DNA of 44,799 nucleotides from assembly GCA_910579295.1 (NCBI GenBank), contig CAJTTC010000016.1, positions 1 to 44,799 of the forward strand, given 5' to 3'. This stretch comes from an uncultured Christensenella sp. (GTDB taxonomy: Bacteria > Bacillota_A > Clostridia > Christensenellales > Borkfalkiaceae). Every line of letters begins with the position of its first letter. The first letter of the stretch is position 1. Position numbers and translations under genes: made by a program. The notes beneath the pieces were generated by a model. That model saw only the letters and a program-made list of their open reading frames with translations. It made no database searches and was not told the DNA's origin. Shown here piece by piece: positions 1 through 6,241 of the stretch.

Positions 1-547
1 GATGAGCAGCCTTACTACAACGTAATCTAAAGAAATGACGCCACTCTCTTAAATTTGCAGTCATCATTATTTCCGTTTTTAAACTGTTTGGAAGAACTGC
101 CCTCGCTTCTTGCGGCTTACAACCAAACTCAAGCATATCAAAATATGCCGATTCAGATTTTTCACAACTTTCTTTCCAATCAAAATAACCCTTTGTTCCC
201 TCTACCAAATAGCAAGGCTTAATTACCGTTATTTCGCCACCAAAATCGTCTTTAATATAGTTACAATATCTTGTGGACTCCTGACAGTATGAGGCCAGAC
301 GATGTCGCACAATTTCGTGAGACACACCCCGGTCGCACACAAATTTAATAGAAATCGAAAAGTGCTCCAATACCGCCTCATGTCCTCTTTCAATAATCTT
401 TTGAATAAAAAGTATGTAGCTGTCATCTGTAATCTTCCCCTCTGATTTATAACAAATTCTTCCGCACTTCTCTATGTGTTTACAAATATCAATCCCACGA
501 GTAGCATTGGGTATAATAATTTCCGCACTCGGTTCAATAATTCTCAT
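1..547 (-). CDS. thyX: Flavin-dependent thymidylate synthase ThyX (3' end cut by window)
   Basis: ThyX makes dTMP from dUMP using methylenetetrahydrofolate, FAD and NADPH, and is commonly carried by phages. Translation from the ATG at 547 gives 182 residues before the window edge. The signature RHR-x7-S is present as R81-H82-R83 ... S91 within RHRLASYCQESTRY. A typical C-terminal stretch, TANLREWRHFFRLR, lies at residues 163-176. The start overlaps the preceding gene by 14 bp, which fits translational coupling. The frame is open to position 1, so only the C-terminal tail is missing. Assignment to the family is firm; its role in supplying thymidylate for element replication is inferred. Confidence 0.95.
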   Translation of the reverse strand, partial: MRIIEPSAEIIIPNATRGIDICKHIEKCGRICYKSEGKITDDSYILFIQKIIERGHEAVLEHFSISIKFVCDRGVSHEIVRHRLASYCQESTRYCNYIKDDFGGEITVIKPCYLVEGTKGYFDWKESCEKSESAYFDMLEFGCKPQEARAVLPNSLKTEIMMTANLREWRHFFRLRCSKAAH

Positions 548-770
548 CTGGTTTTAAATCTCCTTTTGTAACAATCTCGATTAAATATCCATTCATCTTT
601 TGCCGAGCTTCTTCTTCGCCACAAGCTACAAAATATTTGCTTTGAATTAAATTGGTTTTTGGTGAACGATATACAAATGACCAAACAGTTTCACTGTGTT
701 GCTGCAAATATGGTAACGTAAGAGTTCCCATTTCTTTTATCTGCTGGTCAATGGCTTTATAAATACCCAT
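534..770 (-). CDS. Hypothetical protein, 78 aa, upstream of thyX
   Basis: Family not recognised. The product is a soluble-looking 78-residue protein with a glutamine-rich N-terminal helix region and a central segment (SPKTNLIQSKYFVACGEEEARQ) with alternating hydrophobic residues. A Shine-Dalgarno-like AAAGGAG precedes the ATG. The stop codon overlaps the thyX start by 14 bp, so the two are probably translated together. Codon use resembles its neighbours. It could be a small phage accessory protein; no function is assigned. Confidence 0.7.
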   Translation of the reverse strand: MGIYKAIDQQIKEMGTLTLPYLQQHSETVWSFVYRSPKTNLIQSKYFVACGEEEARQKMNGYLIEIVTKGDLKPDENY

Positions 771-809
771 CGGTCTGATTCTCCTTTCATAAAATATAAA
801 GAGAAAGAA

Positions 810-824
810 GAGTCATTACGACCC
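810..824 (-). terminator. Stop-codon hairpin, copy 1
   Basis: On the coding strand GGGTC-GTAAT-GACTC forms a 5-bp stem (one G-T pair) whose loop contains the TAA stop of the small membrane protein gene. A T/C-rich tract with TATATTTT follows at 809-791. This is the same layout as at 3201-3218, 5365-5382 and 5563-5581. Confidence 0.5.
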
Positions 825-1013
825 TTCCTTCTCAGTGTCTTTTGAGTCTTTGTTTTCGTCTTTGTTCGTTGCTATCCCAACGCCAACAATAACTCCGGCA
901 TTATCCATTTTTCTTCTCGCGCGAAGATAGACAGCTTCCGAAAACACTTCAACTGCAATGTTAAAACAGAATACTGTCAGAATACCCAAAAGATATGCTT
1001 TTTTGTTGCTCAT
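816..1013 (-). CDS. Small membrane protein, 65 aa
   Basis: Not recognised by family. Residues about 6-28 form one hydrophobic helix, followed by a basic stretch (RARRK) and a strongly charged tail rich in Lys, Asp and Glu, so a single-span inner-membrane protein with a cytoplasmic tail is likely. AGGAGGTTAAAGGAA directly precedes the ATG, a strong ribosome site. The stop codon sits in the loop of a small hairpin shared with three other tiny genes of this element (see the repeat entries). Confidence 0.7.
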   Translation of the reverse strand: MSNKKAYLLGILTVFCFNIAVEVFSEAVYLRARRKMDNAGVIVGVGIATNKDENKDSKDTEKEGS

Positions 1014-1030
1014 TTCCTTTAACCTCCTTT

Positions 1031-1414
1031 TTAACTTTTTATAACGTCATAATGACAAATATCTTCCGCCATAGTCAAAATTTCTATGACCGCTGGTGTA
1101 ATCTTTTGTCCGCGTCTTAAACTTAAAAACGGCTTGTCCTCCCACGTTGAAGAATCACAGCCGCACGCACGTAAATATCTTTTAATTTTATTAAAATCCA
1201 ACTCTTTCTTTAAATAGTTACGATAGCAAACCAAATATGATTCCCTATAGTTTTTTTTAAAGAATTTTGCCATCTTTTGGTCTTGTGATTTTGATAAGAC
1301 ATAAAGAGTAGCAATAGGTTGGATGTCATGATCCTGCACTATACAAATATCAATCGGTATTAAAGATTCGGGTAACGGATTTTGTACCGAACTATCGTAA
1401 GGTAAAATGATCAT
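1031..1414 (-). CDS. Hypothetical protein, 127 aa
   Basis: Family not recognised. It is a soluble-looking protein with an acidic, proline-containing N-terminus (about residues 5-30), a lysine-rich centre (about 45-75) and a C-terminal helical part. No catalytic motif is evident. Its ATG overlaps the stop of the preceding gene in an ATGA tetranucleotide (1411-1414), so it is probably translationally coupled to the 71-residue protein. It belongs to the same leftward transcription unit as the DUF6353-like gene. Confidence 0.7.
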   Translation of the reverse strand: MIILPYDSSVQNPLPESLIPIDICIVQDHDIQPIATLYVLSKSQDQKMAKFFKKNYRESYLVCYRNYLKKELDFNKIKRYLRACGCDSSTWEDKPFLSLRRGQKITPAVIEILTMAEDICHYDVIKS

Positions 1415-1626
1415 CCGAACACCGAAAATATCTTCATTATTGAAGTCGGTTTCCAGCTCTTTAACGGGATTCTATTGATTCCCATCGAGCTACCGGACTC
1501 AAACCAATATAAACCGTCTGCCCGTTTAAACTTTCTCGGCTGTTTGGTGCAGGATATAACCGTCGTAGAATCGTCTTTAATAACGGCAAATGTCTTCTTA
1601 AAAATATCAAGTATAGTAATTTTCAT
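1411..1626 (-). CDS. Hypothetical protein, 71 aa
   Basis: A small basic protein of unknown family. The first 30 residues have an alternating pattern suggesting beta strands. A CTKQPRKFKRADG segment around residues 26-38 could be a nucleic-acid-binding surface, but that is only a guess. The start shares a TAATG overlap with the upstream gene (stop and start at 1624-1628) and the stop shares ATGA with the downstream gene, so it sits in a three-gene coupled run. Confidence 0.6.
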   Translation of the reverse strand: MKITILDIFKKTFAVIKDDSTTVISCTKQPRKFKRADGLYWFESGSSMGINRIPLKSWKPTSIMKIFSVFG

Positions 1627-2348
1627 TAATAATCCTCATATCCTTCTATTGGATCCCAATCAAAGTCTACAATAAAATATGTTTTGCCTTCGCAAGTTAC
1701 CGCTTGAAATGTGTGAACATCAATCCAAGGTATTAATCCACTTTCACTCATTTCCCACGATGACCAACCAATCGCATCACCGCAATCAATGTGAGGAATT
1801 TGTAAAAAATCATAAAATTCATTAATGGATGCTACTCCTTTAAAAGCAAACAGCCTATTAAAATTATAAACGGCAAGTACCATGTCCTCCATCGACATAG
1901 TAAAATATCTTTTTGAAAATTGGTCATAAAATAATTCGAGACCTTCTGGAATTTCTTTTTCTGGGAATTTTTCCGACGCAATATTTGAAATCACTTCCAA
2001 ATCTGCCTCTTCGCCGTGGATTTCTTTTAATTTGTTTCTGTATTCGCGATACGAGTTGCTTAGCAACGCATAGGCACTCGCCATGCTTGCTTGTTGCAAC
2101 CTATTAAGCACATTCGTTGAGATAATGCAAGCAATCGTAGATACCCCGGACAGAATTGTTGGAATATAAATTGGAGCCGCAACCTTAAACTTTTCTTTTT
2201 TCGTCTTCGCTTCTTTTTTGTTGATGGCTTTTATTGCTTCGTACGTAGCCATTCCGGAAAGAGTTGCCGTACTTACCACACCAAATGATGAAACAATGGT
2301 GAGTATTGTGTTCGCATGACGTTTAAAAAATATAGTTAATCTATTCAT
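1626..2348 (-). CDS. DUF6353-like phage membrane protein, 240 aa
   Basis: Sequence features match a family of phage-encoded proteins in gut Clostridia (DUF6353 as I recall it). The N-terminal hydrophobic helix is at about residues 10-35, followed by a basic KKEAKTKKEK stretch. A second hydrophobic segment lies at about 54-78 (AAPIYIPTILSGVSTIACII), then a helix ANVLNRLQQASMASAYALL-like (about 82-100), and an acidic, tryptophan-rich soluble C-terminal domain ending DWDPIEGYEDY. It is probably anchored by two helices. Function is unknown. The start overlaps the previous gene by ATGA. Confidence 0.75.
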   Translation of the reverse strand: MNRLTIFFKRHANTILTIVSSFGVVSTATLSGMATYEAIKAINKKEAKTKKEKFKVAAPIYIPTILSGVSTIACIISTNVLNRLQQASMASAYALLSNSYREYRNKLKEIHGEEADLEVISNIASEKFPEKEIPEGLELFYDQFSKRYFTMSMEDMVLAVYNFNRLFAFKGVASINEFYDFLQIPHIDCGDAIGWSSWEMSESGLIPWIDVHTFQAVTCEGKTYFIVDFDWDPIEGYEDY

Positions 2349-2623
2349 TTCCCTCTTCTTCCTCCAACTTTATTATTAAGACTATCCTTACGATGCCTGA
2401 CAAAACCTTTGGCATCTTTTAAGGACATGGCTTTAAAATCTAATGTAAATCCAGTGTATCCAAACTCGACACATCCATTCTTTGAGCCATATGAGCCACT
2501 ATGTTGCACAACATCGCCACCGTTATTAAAATAAAGACACCACCCATCAAGAAGCCCCACCTTTTCTGTCACAACCCCAATCTTATTGCAGTATTTTTCT
2601 AATTCTAAAATCTCTTCATACAT
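2345..2623 (-). CDS. Hypothetical protein, 92 aa
   Basis: Unrecognised small soluble protein. Residues 20-60 are rich in Gly, Tyr, Phe and Trp in a beta-like pattern, and the C-terminus is basic (about 75-92). An AAAGGAGAATTAAAT ribosome site precedes the ATG. It overlaps the DUF6353-like gene by 4 bp, so the two are probably co-translated. Confidence 0.65.
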   Translation of the reverse strand: MYEEILELEKYCNKIGVVTEKVGLLDGWCLYFNNGGDVVQHSGSYGSKNGCVEFGYTGFTLDFKAMSLKDAKGFVRHRKDSLNNKVGGRRGK

Positions 2624-2647
2624 ATTTAATTCTCCTTTAATGGCATA

Positions 2648-3043
2648 TCATATTTCTATTCCATACTCTTCTTTTGCTAAGGCTACAATTGCGTCTGTAA
2701 AATTTTTTTCAGCAATGGTAACGCTATCGGTATCAAATAACACTGAAGATTTCCAAGAAAGTAGTCTCTTCAAAATTTTTTCTGCCACTTCAGATACTTT
2801 GTCAAGCTCACCGGAATCAATCATATTTTCCAATTCGACGAGACGTTTTAAATACTCGGCTTTTTCCATCGGCACTTCGCTTCGAATATAACTAGTGTGA
2901 TATCCTTCACATCCTCCGACATAATCGGCGTCCGGAAATTTATTATCTTTGAAATATGGACATAGAGCACAAGAATGAAACACACTGCAAGTATTTATTT
3001 TATCTTTAATAAATTTACTATTAGTTAATCTTTCGTACTTCAT
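2648..3043 (-). CDS. Cysteine-containing hypothetical protein, 131 aa
   Basis: The N-terminal 45 residues hold four cysteines (near residues 19, 25, 28 and 45) in a CSVFHSCALCPYF...GGC arrangement. This could bind a metal or Fe-S centre, or simply be a small zinc knuckle. The middle (about 55-95) is predicted helical and charged. The family is not recognised. Its ATG overlaps the stop of a 41-codon reading frame in an ATGA tetranucleotide. Confidence 0.65.
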   Translation of the reverse strand: MKYERLTNSKFIKDKINTCSVFHSCALCPYFKDNKFPDADYVGGCEGYHTSYIRSEVPMEKAEYLKRLVELENMIDSGELDKVSEVAEKILKRLLSWKSSVLFDTDSVTIAEKNFTDAIVALAKEEYGIEI

Positions 3044-3165
3044 CGTCTCATTCTCCGTCTGCGAATTTTATTCTTAATATACCGTCCTCTTGACGGCTGA
3101 TAATAAACCGTTGTCCCACAAAAATTGAAGGCTTGCCATCCAAAACAATCGTAATACATATACAT
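3040..3165 (-). CDS. Small ORF (41 codons) with a competing frame
   Basis: GAAAGGAG lies 9-10 bp before an ATG at 3165 that opens a 41-codon frame stopping in an ATGA overlap with the next gene, which is good positional evidence for translation. The encoded peptide is aromatic then very basic (ends RRRRMRR). The +1 frame of the same DNA reads CITIVLDGKPSIFV ... EDGILRIKFADGE, which looks much more like a folded protein but lacks a standard start. Either the second frame is the real gene, with a non-AUG start or a lost base near 3155, or the first is. I cannot decide. Confidence 0.4.
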   Translation of the reverse strand: MYMYYDCFGWQAFNFCGTTVYYQPSRGRYIKNKIRRRRMRR

Positions 3166-3200
3166 GATGATTTTTCTCCTTTCTAAAATATAAAGAAAAA

Positions 3201-3218
3201 GAGTCTATGTTAAGACTC
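3201..3218 (-). terminator. Stop-codon hairpin, copy 2
   Basis: Coding-strand GAGTCT-TAACAT-AGACTC is a perfect 6-bp stem, with the TAA stop of the 67-aa gene at the start of the loop. TTTTTCTTTATATTTT follows at 3200-3185, so it may act as a terminator or stabilise the 3' end of the message. Confidence 0.55.
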
Positions 3219-3413
3219 CTCTTCCCGTTTTCTGATTTTAACGATTACCTCGTTATTCTCGACAAACATCTCAAGTTTGTACTGATCCGGATTGTCGATC
3301 AAATCCTTAATGGTTGACGGTTTCTCTTTCTTTTTCCTTCTTTTGATTTTGAAATCTGAAACATCAAACATTCCTATAATCGACTTAATCAAGTTCATTT
3401 TTACGACCTCCAT
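3210..3413 (-). CDS. Small charged hypothetical protein, 67 aa
   Basis: Not recognised. After a short amphipathic N-terminus (MNLIKSIIGMF from residue 6) comes a basic cluster KIKRRKKKEK at about 22-31, then a helix-strand segment ending in KIRKREEES. ATGGAGG overlaps a likely start; the methionine at residue 6 is an alternative start, preceded by the GGAGG. The stop codon is embedded in the second copy of the element's stop-codon hairpin. Confidence 0.65.
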   Translation of the reverse strand: MEVVKMNLIKSIIGMFDVSDFKIKRRKKKEKPSTIKDLIDNPDQYKLEMFVENNEVIVKIRKREEES

Positions 3414-3460
3414 TATTTTATCGTTCTCACAATAGGAGCTGTTTTCTTCGCTAACCTTCT

Positions 3461-3820
3461 TTAAATATCCCTATGATCGAAGGTCGTTTCCCATCTGGCT
3501 CTTCTTAGCGGTTTCATTTTAAGTCCCCACATTATTTGTCTAACCGTTACAGTAGGATATAATCCCCCTTTGATTACACCCGAATAGCGATTAAAATACT
3601 CCTCAAAATTAGGATTCAAATATAACGCATCCACCAAACAAGGGTCTATTTCCGTCCACCAAGTTGTCTTGGTTTCTTTATCATACCTTTGCTGAATTAC
3701 TGCCAATCCTTTGTCTTTTATTAAATATAAAGTACATCTCGAATAGACAACATGATTGCATGTATAGCAAATCCCGTATCTTGGATTATAAAGTTGTGGC
3801 TTTACAAAATGATACCGCAT
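3461..3820 (-). CDS. Conserved phage-type hypothetical protein, 119 aa
   Basis: The start MRYHFVKP, a Cys pair (CYTC at residues 18-21, plus C29), a central TTWWTEIDP and the ending LKMKPLRRARWETTFD resemble an uncharacterised protein I associate with Clostridia phages and conjugative elements. The C-terminal segment from about residue 90 (TVRQIMWGLKMKPLRRARWE) is basic with a possible helix-turn-helix character, which is not proven. Function is unknown. It sits directly downstream of the deoxyribosyltransferase-like gene. Confidence 0.7.
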   Translation of the reverse strand: MRYHFVKPQLYNPRYGICYTCNHVVYSRCTLYLIKDKGLAVIQQRYDKETKTTWWTEIDPCLVDALYLNPNFEEYFNRYSGVIKGGLYPTVTVRQIMWGLKMKPLRRARWETTFDHRDI

Positions 3821-3825
3821 AAATT

Positions 3826-4221
3826 TTACATATCATCCAAATCAATCTGAATTTCTTTTACCGGAATATCACAGAGTTTTGCAAATTGTATTTCTCTCCT
3901 CATTCCGTCCGTAATCTTTGTTCCGCAAATCCAAAGCTCGGAACAATGCCGTAAAAATTCAAGCCCACAGCAAATCCCAGCTTCGCGTTCGTTTTCTTTT
4001 GAATCATCCAATAACTGCGGAAATAAAAGATGCGGTGCAAACGGTGTATATCCCATTAGTAAAGCCATTTTGCAGTATCTCTTTGCAAAGCTTACGTTTC
4101 TGATTTGCTCTGCTTCGGACGTTCCTCTATAAGGCGAACATATAAATACCGTTTTATTTCGAGAGATTATCAAAGAACCATTCGCCATCATCGTCCTGCA
4201 CCCCGTATGTGTCCAACCCAT
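3826..4221 (-). CDS. DUF4406/DUF7768-like nucleoside 2-deoxyribosyltransferase-fold protein
   Basis: The core reads VFICSPYRG (from residue 25), then AKRYCKMALLMGYTPFAPHLLFPQ, then an ER...GL..L..CSELWICG...TDGM..EI..A block. This is the pattern of small phage proteins with the nucleoside 2-deoxyribosyltransferase-like Rossmann fold. A role in nucleotide salvage or modification is plausible and fits thyX nearby, but no substrate can be read from sequence. Starts at M1, M11 or M12 are all possible; homologues usually begin just before VFICSP, so M12 may be the real start. Confidence 0.8.
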   Translation of the reverse strand: MGWTHTGCRTMMANGSLIISRNKTVFICSPYRGTSEAEQIRNVSFAKRYCKMALLMGYTPFAPHLLFPQLLDDSKENEREAGICCGLEFLRHCSELWICGTKITDGMRREIQFAKLCDIPVKEIQIDLDDM

Positions 4222-4299
4222 TTCCCGAAAGAAATCCCGCTACAATAATTATCCATGCTTTTAAAAAATCAAGGATTGTTGCGTCGAAGATGAAGCATC

Positions 4300-5160
4300 C
4301 TAGCTCAATAGGATAACCGGAAGCACGTCATCGTCAGAGCCAGCGTAGCAGTAACGCGCAAAGCCATCGTCGTCCACACAAGCAAAGCAATACGCGGAAA
4401 CTTCTTTTTTAGTAGCATTCTGCAACCAACTCCAGCACCACTTATCTTCTAAATCAAAGAATATACGGTTCTTTCTGTCCTTCATAAGTTCGAACTGTTC
4501 GTCGTTATCGGGTTCAAAATTCTTGTAGAATTCGTCATCGTGACCGAACATCTGCCCGTATGTAGGAACCGAAATATCTTTAATGCGTTCTTTTAATTCG
4601 TCAGGAAACAAATTAAGGAAATCGCTGTTAAGCCATTTGTACAGATCCGATTCTTTAAAGCCACCTTTATTCTTGCCATTGGAGTTCATGCAACGATTTG
4701 CAATAGCTTTGTTGAACATAAAATATGTTCCTTCTTCTGTTACTTTTTGCGCCGTTAAAGTTAACTCTCCAAGGTCTTTTAAATTGACCGTAATTTCATC
4801 GCCGACTCTAAACATATTGGTGGTTACTACTGCTTTTCTTGTTACTAACATTTTAAAATTCTCCTTTTCAATTTCATAATTTAATCCGTAAATATCGCAA
4901 ATTTGACGTTCTATTAAACATCCCTTTGCGTTTTTCCAACCAGCGCAGAAATATATCAAATCTGCTTGCTCCATCATCCGAATACTTGTCCCAAGATGCC
5001 ATAACCTGCCTGTTTCTTTGGGAGCATCTTCATGATGATAATTATCGATTAACTCGATAGCCCCGAATTTGTTCTGTAAATTATTCAAAGCCGTATTTCT
5101 TATTTCCATTACTTCTTCTTTGGATAATCCACTCATTTGATGACTTAAAAATACCTTCAT
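4300..5160 (-). CDS. Two-domain protein: DUF4406-like N-terminus fused to a DUF6273-like variable C-terminus
   Basis: Residues 1-97 match the phage DUF4406 pattern (MKVFLSHQMSGLS ... WHLGTSIRMMEQADLIYFCAGW ... ERQICDIYGL). Residues 104-286 form a second domain ending WSWLQNATKKEVSAYCFA ... AGSDDDVLPV, the C-type-lectin-like or formylglycine-enzyme-like fold of DUF6273 proteins, a known class of DGR targets. AAGGAG followed by 9 nt and ATG lies at 4866-4849 (codon 104) inside the frame. This suggests two formerly separate genes joined by stop loss, with possible internal initiation of the second. The last 28 conserved codons before the end are the variable block described separately. The biological target is unknown. 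Confidence 0.8.
   Translation of the reverse strand: MKVFLSHQMSGLSKEEVMEIRNTALNNLQNKFGAIELIDNYHHEDAPKETGRLWHLGTSIRMMEQADLIYFCAGWKNAKGCLIERQICDIYGLNYEIEKENFKMLVTRKAVVTTNMFRVGDEITVNLKDLGELTLTAQKVTEEGTYFMFNKAIANRCMNSNGKNKGGFKESDLYKWLNSDFLNLFPDELKERIKDISVPTYGQMFGHDDEFYKNFEPDNDEQFELMKDRKNRIFFDLEDKWCWSWLQNATKKEVSAYCFACVDDDGFARYCYAGSDDDVLPVILLS
4318..4401 (-). repeat. Variable block A (putative DGR variable region)
   Basis: These 28 codons (VSA...VLP) at the 3' end of the two-domain gene align without gaps to 5204-5287. Eleven codons differ, all NNY, with all 16 substitutions at positions 1 or 2. Examples, A/B: TAT/GAT, TGC/TAC, TTT/GGT, TAC/CGC, TCT/AGT. All 28 third bases are identical. This is what adenine mutagenesis of AAY codons in a shared template would leave. 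Confidence 0.65.
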
Positions 5161-5185
5161 TTTTTTATTTCTCCTTTATTAATTT

Positions 5186-5320
5186 TTAATTTGTTAAATA
5201 GTACGGAAGCACGCCATCGCCACTGCCAGCGCGGCCGTAATACGCACCGCCATCGTCGATCACACGAGCAAAGTAATCCGCGGAAACGACATCGCGAAGC
5301 CAAATGTGTCTAAAATTCGA
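5186..5320 (-). pseudogene. Orphan 3' fragment of a DUF6273-like gene
   Basis: The frame is open from 5320, where it is blocked by TGA at 5321-5323, to a TAA at 5186. It reads HIWLRDVVSADYFARV and then a C-type-lectin-like end closing in VLPYYLTN. There is no start codon or ribosome site, so it is the 3' tail of a paralogue of the 4300-5160 gene that lost its 5' part. It lies immediately upstream of that gene in the same direction. It may be simple debris of a tandem duplication, or a silent cassette. Confidence 0.75.
5204..5287 (-). repeat. Variable block B (putative DGR variable region)
   Basis: This is the partner of block 4318-4401. The encoded consensus is VSAxxFAxVxDDGxAxYxxAGSxDxVLP, where x marks differing residues. 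Neither copy is enriched for adenine at the differing sites, so neither is the template; both look like independently diversified copies. Identity stops abruptly after the CCG (Pro) codon. Confidence 0.65.
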
Positions 5321-5364
5321 TCAAGTTTACATACGAATTTTCTTCCTATACGAATATAAAAGAA

Positions 5365-5382
5365 GAGTCCTTGTTAAGACTC
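5365..5382 (-). terminator. Stop-codon hairpin, copy 3
   Basis: Coding-strand GAGTC-TTAACAAG-GACTC forms a 5-bp stem with the TAA stop of the 45-aa gene in the loop. TTCTTTTATATTC follows. Confidence 0.5.
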
Positions 5383-5511
5383 CTCTTTTTCTTTACGGTT
5401 GTTTCTAAACGCTTCTGCAATTTTTTCTCCGCATGTAACAACGCCAGCTCCAAATAACGAACCGAGCGTAAGCGCGTACAAGCAATTCCAAAATAATTCT
5501 AAATAACGCAT
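5374..5511 (-). CDS. Small single-span membrane protein, 45 aa
   Basis: GAGGAGGGTGGTTAT precedes an ATG at 5511 and opens a 45-codon frame. It has a hydrophobic helix at about residues 6-27 (LFWNCLYALTLGSLFGAGVV) and a charged tail ending RKEKEES. The topology resembles that of the 65-aa protein at 816-1013. It may be a phage holin-like or membrane-accessory peptide, but no family is recognised. Its stop lies inside a stop-codon hairpin. Confidence 0.7.
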   Translation of the reverse strand: MRYLELFWNCLYALTLGSLFGAGVVTCGEKIAEAFRNNRKEKEES

Positions 5512-5562
5512 ATAACCACCCTCCTCATAAAAAAGCATGTTTTATTTGCGAATAAGAAATAA

Positions 5563-5581
5563 GAGTCTATGATTAAGACTC
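5563..5581 (-). terminator. Stop-codon hairpin, copy 4
   Basis: Coding-strand GAGTCT-TAATCAT-AGACTC is a perfect 6-bp stem holding the TAA stop of the 69-aa gene. TTATTTCTTATTC follows. Confidence 0.55.
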
Positions 5582-5782
5582 TTTAATTCTTTTTGCATAA
5601 CCTACATGATTGCCAAATTCATCAGTTATTCGGATTTCTGCATTTTTAATACCCAATCCAACGAGTCGATTGTACTCTTGAACATGATAAATGTATCCAT
5701 TTTTTATATCGTAATAATCGGCATCGTATTCTTTTGCGTATTCGTAAATATCAGATACAATTCCTGAAAATAATGTTGACAT
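5573..5782 (-). CDS. Hypothetical protein, 69 aa
   Basis: Unrecognised, tyrosine-rich soluble protein (YEYAKEYDADYYDIKNGYIY at about 13-32) with a beta-like second half ending in KRIKES. AGGAGGATACTAAA precedes the ATG. The stop codon is again in the loop of the conserved small hairpin. Gene order and codon use fit the leftward early transcript of the element. Confidence 0.65.
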   Translation of the reverse strand: MSTLFSGIVSDIYEYAKEYDADYYDIKNGYIYHVQEYNRLVGLGIKNAEIRITDEFGNHVGYAKRIKES

Positions 5783-5821
5783 TTTAGTATCCTCCTGTAT
5801 TACTTCATAATAAAGATTGTT

Positions 5822-6241
5822 TTATTTGCGTCTTTTATTTAGTAACCAGAAGAACCGTCTGTACAAGTCGTAATATGTATCTTTACAACACGGTATATTT
5901 GTCTGCGCCCTAAGACACTCGTAAGACAAACCCTCTGTAACCGCTTTGAGAATATACTTCCATAAATCTTCATCGGTTTCTTTTGCTGTCGCCTCGACTA
6001 TCGACATTCTTTCCGCATAATACTCTCTTGCTATAACAGTATCTTCAACTGGTCTTTGAATCTTGTTCGTACGACTCGAACCCGCTGCATCATAAGCGAA
6101 TCTAACCATACTATCCAAGCTCGAATGTGCCTTTTTCCAAGTCGGATATTGCAAGCAAAAATGCTTTAATTCGTAGTACCTATGCTTGTCTATCCAATAT
6201 CTGTTTTTCTTTGATATCTCCGGTCTTATTGTTGTACCCAT
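5822..6241 (-). CDS. Conserved phage-type protein, 139 aa, possible regulator
   Basis: The product begins MGTTIRPEISKKNRYWIDKHRYYELKHF and has a C-terminal segment LSYECLRAQTNIPCCKDTYYDLYRRFFWLL. That segment looks like a helix-turn-helix-type end seen in small phage regulators and uncharacterised phage proteins. The start at 6241 is preferred over 6259 because GGGGGAAAG lies 3-4 bases upstream of it; the frame extends six codons further. It overlaps the upstream gene by 16 bp. A role in regulating later element genes is only a guess from position and size. Confidence 0.65.
   Translation of the reverse strand: MGTTIRPEISKKNRYWIDKHRYYELKHFCLQYPTWKKAHSSLDSMVRFAYDAAGSSRTNKIQRPVEDTVIAREYYAERMSIVEATAKETDEDLWKYILKAVTEGLSYECLRAQTNIPCCKDTYYDLYRRFFWLLNKRRK

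Noticed and set aside
229..426. 65-aa leftward frame near the left edge
   Set aside because: It lies inside the thyX frame, which has clear family motifs; the other frame is a shadow.
4318..5287. One of the two variable blocks being the DGR template repeat
   Set aside because: A template should carry adenine (coding strand) at the differing sites. Neither copy does, so both fit variable regions or their remnants.
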